Shown one piece after another: positions 8,781 to 16,387 of a DNA stretch of 64,000 nucleotides. The notes beneath the pieces are model-generated. The model searched no databases. It was not told the DNA's origin and worked only from the letters and a program-made list of their open reading frames with translations. The position numbers were made by a program, and so were the translations under genes. Within the stretch, counting starts at the first letter, position 1; each line of letters starts with the position of its first letter. This DNA comes from Tsukamurella sp. 8F. GTDB taxonomy: Bacteria > Actinomycetota > Actinomycetes > Mycobacteriales > Mycobacteriaceae. The stretch spans positions 62,001 through 126,000 of the forward strand of contig NZ_JARFTP010000010.1 of assembly GCF_029167375.1 (NCBI RefSeq), given 5' to 3'.

Positions 8781-10112
8781 TCATGGGGTGGTTGTTAGAT
8801 CGCGTCGGCGTCGGTCACCGGAGCGGCTCGGTCGATTGGCCAGCGAGGCGTGGCGCGGCACAGCCTGCAGGGTGGCCTCTAGGCGGGTCTCGAGCATGTC
8901 GATGTCGGCGCGGTCGACGGTGAGCGGCGGCGCGATGAGAATCGCTTGCGTGTGCGGGGAGATTCCGGCGGCGCACAGGATCAGTCCGTGGGCTCGTGCG
9001 GCGCTGACGATCTGGCGGTTGGTGCCTGCAGGGGCATCGTGGAGTAGGTGCAGTCCGCGCATGAGACCCCTTCCGGTGTGCCCGGATACGAGGTCGTCGT
9101 GGCGGTGGGTGATGCGGGTGAGTGCAGCGGCGAGGTCGTCGCCTCGAGCGCGGGCGGCGGCGGGGAGGTTCTCGTCGGTGAGGACGTCGAGAACTGCTCC
9201 TGCGGCGGCGCAGGCGAGCGGGTTCGCCGACATGGTGTGGCCGAGGACTACGGGGCCGACCGGTTCGCCGATGCCGTCCTGTACGCGGTCGTTCACGAAT
9301 GTCACCGCAAGGCTGGTGTAGCCGCCGGTGATGCCTTTGCCGGATGTGGTGATGTCGGGTGCTATTGCGGAGTGTTCGGTTGCCCACCAGTGGCCGGTGC
9401 GGCCGAACCCGGACATGACCTCATCGGCGACGAGCAGGATGCCCTCGTCCTCGGTTTCGCGTCGTAGCCACTGGAGAGTGTCCGCTCCGATCGGTGCAGC
9501 GCCGGACGAGGCGCCGCCCAAGGGCTCGACGAAGATTGCCGCGATTCTGGAAGCACCGACGGACTCGATCGCTTCCGCCCAGTCGCTGCGCTGCGCGCGC
9601 AGTGTTCCGTTGCGAGGCTGTACAAGAATCCGGTCGGGATGTGAGAGGAGCGGGCCGGTAGACGGGTCCCTCTTGCCGGGCATGCCGGTGATAGCTAGCG
9701 CTCCAGCGGTCATTCCGTGGTAGCTGGGTTCCTCGGAGAGGATCACGGTGCGTTCGGGTGCATTTCGGCGGTGGTGGTACGCGTAGACCAGTCGCAGGGC
9801 GGTTTCGTTCGCTTCTGAACCGGAGTTCGAGAACTCCACGGCTGTCGTGTTTGTGGGTGCGACCTGGAGTAGTCGCGTCGTCAGGTCCTGTGCGGGGCGG
9901 TTGTCGAACTGTGTGCGGTGGACGAACGCGACGCGGTCGAGCTGCGCGCGCATCGCGGCGATCACGGCCGGGTGGGCGTGACCGATGTTGACGTTGAGCA
10001 CTCCGGAGGAGCCGTCGAGGTAGTCGCGACCGTGGGTGTCGTAGAGGTAGCAACCGTGTGCTCGATCGATCAGCGGCAGGGCGCCGATTGGGGAGCGTGT
10101 GCTGGTCGTCAT
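8781..10112 (-). CDS. Class III pyridoxal-phosphate aminotransferase
   Basis: An omega-type aminotransferase of the ornithine/GABA/BioA/HemL fold, 443 residues. The N-terminus has DTHGRDYLDGSSGVLNVNIGH. NSGSEANETALRL gives the phosphate-binding GSEAN turn, VADEVMSGFGRTG contains the cofactor-binding Asp, and SGKGITGGY contains the Schiff-base lysine, near residue 260. It starts at ATG 10112, six bases after the MFS gene stop, as the last gene of a four-gene operon. The amino acceptor cannot be read from sequence. Its co-occurrence with an aminolevulinate synthase and a thiamine-diphosphate enzyme suggests action on an aldehyde or ketone made by those enzymes. Confidence 0.9.
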   Translation of the reverse strand: MTTSTRSPIGALPLIDRAHGCYLYDTHGRDYLDGSSGVLNVNIGHAHPAVIAAMRAQLDRVAFVHRTQFDNRPAQDLTTRLLQVAPTNTTAVEFSNSGSEANETALRLVYAYHHRRNAPERTVILSEEPSYHGMTAGALAITGMPGKRDPSTGPLLSHPDRILVQPRNGTLRAQRSDWAEAIESVGASRIAAIFVEPLGGASSGAAPIGADTLQWLRRETEDEGILLVADEVMSGFGRTGHWWATEHSAIAPDITTSGKGITGGYTSLAVTFVNDRVQDGIGEPVGPVVLGHTMSANPLACAAAGAVLDVLTDENLPAAARARGDDLAAALTRITHRHDDLVSGHTGRGLMRGLHLLHDAPAGTNRQIVSAARAHGLILCAAGISPHTQAILIAPPLTVDRADIDMLETRLEATLQAVPRHASLANRPSRSGDRRRRDLTTTP

Positions 10113-10118
10113 CGGTCC

Positions 10119-11342
10119 TTACCTTCCTGGGAGGGTGACTGCCCTGCCGATCAGGGGAATGGCGGCGGCGACGGCGGCGCCGAGTCCGAATAGACAGGTG
10201 ATCGCTGCAAACGTCGGTCCGCCTGCTGCGGTTGCGCCGAGCACGGTTGTGCCGACCGCGATCCCGGCGTTCATCATGGAGTTGTTCCAGGCCACGACGC
10301 TGGCGCGCTGGGTCGGGTCAGCGGAAGCGAGGTGGGTCTGTTGGCTGGAGTAGAAGCCGCCGCCGAAGACACACCACAGGGCGAGGGCGACCAGGGCGAT
10401 CGGGAGATGGTGGCTCATGGACGCGACGGCCGCGCATGGAATGAACAGCAGCGCGGACGCTACTGAGACCCAGGTGCCGCGGACGCCGATACGCGTGAGC
10501 CGGTCGAGTGTCGTCCCGGCAACCAGGGAACCGGCCATCGAGCCGGCACCGACCAGCAGACCGACAAGCCCGAGCGCTGACAGCGGCAAGCCGAACCTCT
10601 CCGCGAACAGCGCGCCGATGTAGGTGTACGCACCCAGACGGCCGGCCTGCAGCAGGAACGTTGAGACGAGACCGAGCCGGATGTGAGGGGAGCGCCACGG
10701 ACGGACAAGAGCGCCCGCGCCGCGCGGTGTGGCGGCGACCGGTGTCGACTCGAGTCTGCCCGCGAGGGTGACTGTGGCGAGGGCCATGAGGATACTCACT
10801 CCGAGGAACGGTGCTTGCCAGCCGCCCGCGTCGGCGAGCAGCGCGCCGAGCGGGACACCGAGAACCTGACCGAGTGAATACACGCTCGCGCCTAGCGAGA
10901 TCGCGCGACCACGTTGGTGGGTGGCTGTGCGCTCGGCCAGGTAGGCCCAGATGGCGGGCGCGGCGAGCGCCGCGCCGAGACCGGTCACACCGCGCGCGGC
11001 GACGAGTGCGCCGAGCGATGGGGCTGCGGCGCAGCCGGCGTTACCGATGAGGAAGACGACTGCGCCGGCGATAGCCGATCGCTTGCGTGGGTAGCGGTCG
11101 GCGAGCAGCCCGAGCGGCGGACCGGCCACCGCGTACACCACGACATAAGCGGTGACGACCGTCGCAGCTTGGGCTGTGGAAGCTCCGAAAGCGTGTGAGA
11201 TCTCGGGTAGGAGTGGAGAGACGAGATACATCTCCGCGCCCATGAGGAAGAACACGACGTACAACAGCGCATGCTGGCCCCACGGCGTGCGTTCACCGAT
11301 CTGCTGGGCCGAGCAGTTGTGGCGTGTGGTCACCTTGGTCAT
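10119..11342 (-). CDS. MFS transporter, probable drug/metabolite exporter
   Basis: A 407-residue major facilitator of the DHA1/AraJ-like type with about 12 membrane segments. I start it at ATG 11342-11340, which overlaps the stop of the upstream ALAS gene as ATGA; the frame runs further upstream but inside that gene. The loop 2-3 signature is GPPLGLLADRYPRKR. The first helix begins YVVFFLMGAEMYLVSPLLPEI, as in proton-driven exporters. Its position inside the ALAS operon suggests it exports the operon's product or an intermediate, which is inference from context. Confidence 0.9.
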   Translation of the reverse strand: MTKVTTRHNCSAQQIGERTPWGQHALLYVVFFLMGAEMYLVSPLLPEISHAFGASTAQAATVVTAYVVVYAVAGPPLGLLADRYPRKRSAIAGAVVFLIGNAGCAAAPSLGALVAARGVTGLGAALAAPAIWAYLAERTATHQRGRAISLGASVYSLGQVLGVPLGALLADAGGWQAPFLGVSILMALATVTLAGRLESTPVAATPRGAGALVRPWRSPHIRLGLVSTFLLQAGRLGAYTYIGALFAERFGLPLSALGLVGLLVGAGSMAGSLVAGTTLDRLTRIGVRGTWVSVASALLFIPCAAVASMSHHLPIALVALALWCVFGGGFYSSQQTHLASADPTQRASVVAWNNSMMNAGIAVGTTVLGATAAGGPTFAAITCLFGLGAAVAAAIPLIGRAVTLPGR

Positions 11343-12625
11343 ACCGATACCGCCTGCGGGATGCCCGTGCGGATGGGGGACACTGCTGTAGGCGCATCCT
11401 GGTCGTGACCACGAGTACGGGCGAGGCCGAGCTGTGACCATACGCGGTCGACGTTGTCGACGAACCGGTGCACGGTGGAAGGACTGTGTACGGGTGATGG
11501 GTTGATACGCAGTCGCTCGGTGCCGCGCGGGACCGAGGGTGCGTTGATCGGCTGGGCGTATTCGCCGTGCTCGTGCAGCAGGATGTCGGCGAGTCGCTTG
11601 CATTTGTGCGGGTCTCCGACCAGGACGGGGACGATGTGGCTCTCGGTCGAGACCATAGGTATGCGGCGTTGCCGGAACAGATCCTGCATGAGACCGGCGC
11701 GATGGTGCAGCAGGATCCGCTCGTTCTCGGACTCGCGGAGGTGCCGGACGCTCGCGAGTGCCGCGGCGGCTAGCGCTGGGGGCATGGCCAGCGTGAAGAT
11801 GAACGGCGGCGCGAAGCTGCGTACGGCGTCAAGGATCGGTGCGGGTCCGGTGACGTAGCCGCCCGCGGTGCCGTAGCCTTTCGCGAAGGTACCCATCATC
11901 AGGTCGATCTCCTCGGCGCAGCCGAGGGCGGCGGCCATCCCGGCGCCCTCAGGACCGTACATGCCCACGGAGTGCGCTTCGTCCGCGTACGTGAGGGCAC
12001 CGTGCCGCCTGGCGACCGCGCAGATCTCCGGCATGGGTGCGATATCGCCGTCCATCGAGTACACCGATTCGAACACGACGATCCGCGGGCGGTGCGGATC
12101 GGACTCTGCGAGCAACTGTTCGAGGTGTTCAGGGTCGTTGTGCCGGAATATCTTCCGTTCGGCACCGGACGCACGCATCCCGAGGATCATCGAGGCGTGG
12201 TTCTGTTCGTCGGAGAAGAACACCGGGTCGGGCAGGTATCGCCCTAGGACTCCGAGGACGGCATCGTTCGCAGCGTATCCGGTGATGAACGTCAGTCCCG
12301 ACTTCTTGTGGTGAAGGTCGGCGACCTCGCGTTCGAGTTGCACGTGTGTGTGGTTGGTGCCGGAGATGTTGCGCGAGCCTCCTGCGGCGACTCCGGAGCG
12401 TGCGATGGACTTGTGCATCGCCTCGGTGACCGTCGGGTACTGCCCCATGCCCAGGTGGTCGTTGCTGCACCACACGGTGATCTCGCGGGTGCCCTCGGAC
12501 GTGTGGTGCAGTGCCTGCGGAAACCTTCCGGCGAGGCGTTCGATCTCGACGAAGGTGCGGTACCGGCCGTCGGATCGGATGTCGTCGATGTGCGTGCGGA
12601 AATAGGCGCTGAAGTCGAAGGGCAT
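11339..12625 (-). CDS. 5-Aminolevulinate synthase (ALAS, alpha-oxoamine synthase family)
   Basis: Condenses glycine with succinyl-CoA to 5-aminolevulinate using pyridoxal phosphate. The 428-residue protein starts at ATG 12625 with GGAG nine bases upstream; that ribosome site overlaps the stop of the previous gene. ALAS hallmarks in order are GRYRTF (15-25), ITVWCSNDHLGMGQ (49-62), SRNISGTNH (84-92), NHASMI, FESVYSMDGD (185-194), the cofactor Asp in YADEAHSVGMYGP, the Schiff-base lysine K249 in GTFAKGYG, and QPINAPSVPRGTERLR (358-373). Compared with Rhodobacter ALAS as I recall it, the succinyl-binding Arg, Asn and Ile are kept and two pocket threonines are serine. Mycobacteriales normally make ALA by the C5 route, so this is probably specialised. 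Confidence 0.9.
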   Translation of the reverse strand: MPFDFSAYFRTHIDDIRSDGRYRTFVEIERLAGRFPQALHHTSEGTREITVWCSNDHLGMGQYPTVTEAMHKSIARSGVAAGGSRNISGTNHTHVQLEREVADLHHKKSGLTFITGYAANDAVLGVLGRYLPDPVFFSDEQNHASMILGMRASGAERKIFRHNDPEHLEQLLAESDPHRPRIVVFESVYSMDGDIAPMPEICAVARRHGALTYADEAHSVGMYGPEGAGMAAALGCAEEIDLMMGTFAKGYGTAGGYVTGPAPILDAVRSFAPPFIFTLAMPPALAAAALASVRHLRESENERILLHHRAGLMQDLFRQRRIPMVSTESHIVPVLVGDPHKCKRLADILLHEHGEYAQPINAPSVPRGTERLRINPSPVHSPSTVHRFVDNVDRVWSQLGLARTRGHDQDAPTAVSPIRTGIPQAVSV

Positions 12626-12630
12626 GATCT

Positions 12631-14397
12631 CTACTCCGGGTGGCTGGGGCTGGACGAGGCCGCTGTGCAGGCCGGTGGGGCGGTGCGTAGTTCGGGTGAG
12701 GTGTCCCACCCGGTGATCGGTGGATAGGCGTCGGGGTCGGTGATGACGTCGATCACGGTTGTGGTGGTGGACGTCAGGGAATCGGCGAGCGCCGCTGCAA
12801 GGTGGGTGGGGGTCGTGACGGTGAGCCCGCGCGCGCCGCAGGCTCGTGCGAGTGCGGCGTGATCGACAGCGCCTAGAGTGACCGCGCTGGTCGCCCTCCC
12901 GAACTGGACGAGTTCGGCGTGCTTCTGGTAGCCGAGTTCGGAGTTGTTCAGCACCACGATCACGACGGGTAGATGCTCGCGGACCGCTGTCTCGACTTCG
13001 GCCCAGCAGTGCGCGAACCCTCCGTCGCCGGTGAGGCAGACGACGGTCCGGTCCGGCTCCGCGGCTTTCGCCCCGAGCGCTAGGGGTAGACCCCATCCGA
13101 GGCCGGCCATACCGCGGGGCAGCAGAGTCCGGCGGCCGGTGCCGGGCATGGTCAGGAACGAACCCACCCAGATGGAGGAGTAACTCGCGTCGGCGACGAA
13201 GACCGCGTCGTCGGGGGCGAGTTCGTCGAGGGTGGTGATGACTGTCTCCGGCCGCAGCGGCGTGTGTTCCAAGCGTCTAAGGTGCGAGCGAGACGAGTCG
13301 AATGCGCGTCGGCTCGCGGCCACTGCCCGGATCGCTTCGGTACGGGCCGCCGGGTCAGGTGACCGGCTGTCCTGACGAGCACGGTCGAGGAGGTCCTCCA
13401 CGCCTGCCCGTACGTCGCCGACTAGACGAGTGGCCACGGGGTAATTGCGGCCGATCTCACCTGGGTCGATGTCCAGATGCAGATAGGTGGCGTCATCCGG
13501 GAACAGGGTCCAGCCGTCCGTACCGTTCTCGTTGGTTCGAGTTCCCGCAAAAAGGACCACGTCGACGTCGGCGAGCCAGGTGCGGATTCGGTGGGTCATG
13601 GCACGTGGGCCCATGTAGTTGCCGACAACCCCGACCGCGAGTGGATGATCGTCGGGTATGACGCCCTTGCCCATCGGAGTTGTGGCGACCGGGATGCCGG
13701 TCTGGTCGGCCAAAGCGGTCAGATGCCCCCCGGCGTCGGAGGCGACGGCACCACCGCCTGCGACGATCAGCGGCCGGTGCGCGATGAGTAAAGCCTCCCA
13801 GGCGCTGGCGGTCTCGGACGGGGCGGGACGTGGGCGGTCGAGCGGAACCGCGATCGGACCGGCTGGCGAATGGGGCAACAGACGTGTCCGCACCGCCGGC
13901 TCGCCGAGAACGTCCTTGGGCACCATCAGTACAGCCGGCCCCGGGCGGCCGCTCGTCGCCGCGCGAATCGCCGCGTCCAGCATCTCGACTGCGCGCGAAC
14001 CGTCCTCAAGTGTGTCGAACCACTTAGCGCATCCGGAGAACAGTGCGCGATGATCGATCTCCTGGAAGGCGTTGCGGCCGACATGATCCCGCGGGACCCC
14101 CTGTACGAGCGCGACGACCGCGATCGAAGCGTGCCTCGCCTCGGTCAGCGGAGGCACAAGGAGGGTTGCCGCAGGTCCGTTCTGGGCCATGATGAAGCCA
14201 CACGTGCGCCGCGTCCGAGCGTAGCCGTCGGCCATCGCCCCACCGGCGTTCTCGGTCCGGTACACGATCTGTCGGATGCCAGCGTCCTCCGCCGCTAGAA
14301 CGAGCTGGGATGGCAGGCTCTGGCCGAAGACGACATCGACCCCATGCTCCTGGAGACGACCCGCAAGGACCTCGGCGACGGTGTTTGGTCCGCTCAT
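12631..14397 (-). CDS. Thiamine-diphosphate-dependent enzyme of the acetolactate synthase family
   Basis: A 588-residue enzyme with the three-domain plan of acetohydroxyacid synthase/pyruvate oxidase-type proteins. The N-terminal pyrimidine domain has the catalytic glutamate E49 in YRTENAGGAMADGYAR. The central domain has HLDIDPGEIGRNYP. The C-terminal pyrophosphate domain has the metal-binding GDGGF...NN motif near residue 435 and GLGWGLPLALGA. Most are decarboxylating carboligases or lyases acting on 2-oxoacids. It is unlikely to be the housekeeping enzyme: no small subunit follows and it heads an operon with ALAS five bases downstream. Start at ATG 14397 (GTG 14400 is an alternative) with GGGGAG close by. 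Confidence 0.85.
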   Translation of the reverse strand: MSGPNTVAEVLAGRLQEHGVDVVFGQSLPSQLVLAAEDAGIRQIVYRTENAGGAMADGYARTRRTCGFIMAQNGPAATLLVPPLTEARHASIAVVALVQGVPRDHVGRNAFQEIDHRALFSGCAKWFDTLEDGSRAVEMLDAAIRAATSGRPGPAVLMVPKDVLGEPAVRTRLLPHSPAGPIAVPLDRPRPAPSETASAWEALLIAHRPLIVAGGGAVASDAGGHLTALADQTGIPVATTPMGKGVIPDDHPLAVGVVGNYMGPRAMTHRIRTWLADVDVVLFAGTRTNENGTDGWTLFPDDATYLHLDIDPGEIGRNYPVATRLVGDVRAGVEDLLDRARQDSRSPDPAARTEAIRAVAASRRAFDSSRSHLRRLEHTPLRPETVITTLDELAPDDAVFVADASYSSIWVGSFLTMPGTGRRTLLPRGMAGLGWGLPLALGAKAAEPDRTVVCLTGDGGFAHCWAEVETAVREHLPVVIVVLNNSELGYQKHAELVQFGRATSAVTLGAVDHAALARACGARGLTVTTPTHLAAALADSLTSTTTTVIDVITDPDAYPPITGWDTSPELRTAPPACTAASSSPSHPE

Positions 14398-14477
14398 CAC
14401 TCCCCGTTCCCACGTTCGGTCTGCACGGGCTCGATGGTCGGACGCGGAATGTGGTGCAGTCCAATAAGATGTGGTCC

Positions 14478-14488
14478 AGACGACGTCT
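14478..14488. promoter_or_regulatory. Candidate LysR operator in divergent promoter region
   Basis: AGACG-A-CGTCT is a perfect short palindrome centred at 14483, in the 190-base region between the divergent TPP-enzyme operon and the LysR gene. LysR proteins usually bind such a site upstream of their target. The arms are only 5 bp, so this is tentative. Confidence 0.35.
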
Positions 14489-14586
14489 TTGGTCCGCTTA
14501 TCAGCGCAGCTCGATCGGGGTGGAAGCTCCCGGAAGTGTGATCAGCAACACAGGCGATAGCTCCGGGGTAGGGCTAGCCTGGCTTC

Positions 14587-15486
14587 GTGGACGACCTCCG
14601 CAGAGTCCGGTATTTCGAGACCCTCGTGCAGCATCGCCACTTCGGTGCTGCCGCCGCGGCGCTGCACATCACTCAGCCGGCGCTGTCCCAACAGATCAAG
14701 AAGCTCGAGCGGGAACTCGGGGCCCCACTCATCGACCGCGATCGGCCGGGGTTCGCACTGACGATGGCGGGTGAACATCTAGCCAACCACGCTCCTGACC
14801 TACTGCGCGTGGCGGACCAACTCGCGGAAGCAGTGCGGGACCACGCCACAGGTACACGCGGAGAGATACGCATCGCACTGACACGATCGGGAGCGGATGC
14901 CGGCATCGCGCCACGTATTCGACGTTTCCGGGAGGAGCATCCACGCGTCCGAATCACATCCATCACGGGCTGGACTGCATGGAACCTCGAAATGTTACGC
15001 GCAGGAGAAGTAGACGTGGCCTTCGTCCGCGGCACCATCAGTGCATCCGACATCGACGTGATCCCATGCGGCACAGAGGAGGTCGCGGCCATCCTGCCGC
15101 TCGGGCACCGCCTAGCCGCGCGTGCGACCGTAGCCGCGGCCGATCTCCAGCACGAGCCGGTGGTCTTCTGGCCCCGCACCACCGGACCCGACTACTACGA
15201 CGAGGTCATCGGAGCGATATGGCCGGACGCGCCGCCGAACATCGTTGCGGAGGAAGCAGATGCCGAGCAAGTGCTCGAGCAGGTCGCTAGAGGAGTGGGG
15301 ATCAGCGCGCTGGACCGCACGCGCTCGACCCGTATCGCCCCGGCAGGCGTTGTTGTCGTGCCACTCACCAGTCCACCATCGGTCGCAATCGGTCTTGCGT
15401 CTCGACGTGAGGAGTCCGCACCCGCAGTCGTCGAGCTGCTGGGGTGGTGGACGACCCGGAAGGCTCGACCGATGCAAGATTTGTGA
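14587..15486 (+). CDS. LysR-family regulator, divergent from the ALAS operon
   Basis: A 299-residue LysR-type regulator starting at GTG 14587 (VDDLRRVRYFETLVQHRHFG). The winged helix-turn-helix spans residues 1-60 with AAAALHITQPALSQQIKKLE. An effector-binding periplasmic-protein-like domain follows from about residue 90 to 295. LysR genes are commonly divergent from the operon they control, and here the neighbour is the TPP enzyme/ALAS/MFS/aminotransferase operon, so it is the likely regulator, responding to an unidentified small molecule of that pathway. Confidence 0.9.
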   Translation: MDDLRRVRYFETLVQHRHFGAAAAALHITQPALSQQIKKLERELGAPLIDRDRPGFALTMAGEHLANHAPDLLRVADQLAEAVRDHATGTRGEIRIALTRSGADAGIAPRIRRFREEHPRVRITSITGWTAWNLEMLRAGEVDVAFVRGTISASDIDVIPCGTEEVAAILPLGHRLAARATVAAADLQHEPVVFWPRTTGPDYYDEVIGAIWPDAPPNIVAEEADAEQVLEQVARGVGISALDRTRSTRIAPAGVVVVPLTSPPSVAIGLASRREESAPAVVELLGWWTTRKARPMQDL

Positions 15487-15570
15487 CCGGTTTTGCGTGG
15501 CATCGCGCGTTGGCCTGAGCGCCGCGAGGCCTAGGGCTGCTGCCCACGTGCTGCGGAACGTGCGACTGCT

Positions 15571-15780
15571 TCAGCGACTGCCCATACTCCTTTGCAGCAT
15601 GACACCGCCGACCGCGTACTTGGCGAACGAGACCTCGTTGATGAGGACGTGCACCGATTCGGTGGGGGCGCCCGTGCTCGAGACGATGGCGTCGGTGATC
15701 CCAGCGACGATCCCGCTGTACTGCTCCTCCCGGTCCCCCTCCATGAGCTCGGGGACGATATCCACATTGACGATCGGCAT
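15571..15780 (-). CDS. 4-Oxalocrotonate tautomerase-like protein
   Basis: A 69-residue member of the tautomerase superfamily, whose members use an N-terminal proline as a general base to shift enol/keto double bonds. The sequence begins MPIVNVDIVPEL, so Pro becomes residue 1 after methionine removal, and VHVLINEVSFAKYAVGG matches the conserved second half. It is slightly longer than the 62-residue 4-OT subunit. It stands divergent from an HxlR regulator and not with the lower meta-cleavage operon at 55.3-58.7 kb, although chemically it could act in that pathway. Confidence 0.85.
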   Translation of the reverse strand: MPIVNVDIVPELMEGDREEQYSGIVAGITDAIVSSTGAPTESVHVLINEVSFAKYAVGGVMLQRSMGSR

Positions 15781-15849
15781 GATCTCTCCTTTGTCGGTTG
15801 CGGGTTCGATGTTGCTCCTAGCAGGATGTAGTGGGAAGACGGCACTTTC

Positions 15850-16200
15850 ATGTCAGGAACGAACGTCGAGGTAGGAAATGGAATGACCAGCGACTACTGC
15901 GGGCACACGGTGCAGGACATCGCCGGCCTCATCGGCGGGAAGTGGACGATGCAGATCCTCTGGGAACTCCGAGGTGCCGACTGCCGCTACGCCGAACTGC
16001 AACGTCGCGTCCCCGGCATCTCGCAGAAGGTTCTGTCGAGCGAATTGAAGTCCCTTGTGCGGGCGGGCCTGGTGGAACGCGAAGTCGTCGCCACCACGCC
16101 GCCTCAGGTGACGTACCGCATCACGGAGAAGGGCCGCAGCCTCGACGACGTGGTCGCCACGCTGCATCGATGGGGTTCAGATCATGCCCGCCGAGCGTGA
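15850..16200 (+). CDS. HxlR-family transcriptional regulator
   Basis: A 116-residue winged-helix regulator of the HxlR/MarR-like class. The conserved IAGLIGGKWTMQILWEL region (about 25-41) is followed by RYAELQRRVPGISQKVLSSELKSL (recognition helix, about 45-68) and the wing. It has two cysteines near the N-terminus (C18 and C45), which in some family members sense oxidants or electrophiles. It is divergent from the tautomerase gene, 70 bases apart, and probably controls it. A second in-frame ATG eleven codons in (15883) is an alternative start. Confidence 0.88.
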   Translation: MSGTNVEVGNGMTSDYCGHTVQDIAGLIGGKWTMQILWELRGADCRYAELQRRVPGISQKVLSSELKSLVRAGLVEREVVATTPPQVTYRITEKGRSLDDVVATLHRWGSDHARRA

Positions 16201-16284
16201 GCTGGGCCACGGTACGGTGGCCGCCGCGTTCGAATTATCGTGGCAGATAGACGATTCGGAGCCTGTGTGCGTGTCACACCGTTC

Positions 16285-16301
16285 GTCAGGAACAACCTGA
16301 C
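16285..16301. terminator. Short hairpin between convergent genes, possible terminator
   Basis: GTCAGG (16285-16290), loop AACAA, CCTGAC (16296-16301) lies in the 187-base gap between the HxlR stop and the convergent MFS stop. There is no T-tract, and a further CCTGAC occurs at 16325-16330. Confidence 0.3.
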
Positions 16302-16387
16302 ATCCACTATGGCGCCAGGCCATACCTGACAAGGCTTCGTCAGCAACGTCATGACCCCGTCACAGCGACCGGGTCGCTACATACCGT

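Noticed and set aside
8781-13000. C5N (2-amino-3-hydroxycyclopentenone) biosynthetic cluster
   Set aside because: The ALAS fits, but the acyl-CoA ligase and amide synthase that define that cluster are not next to it.
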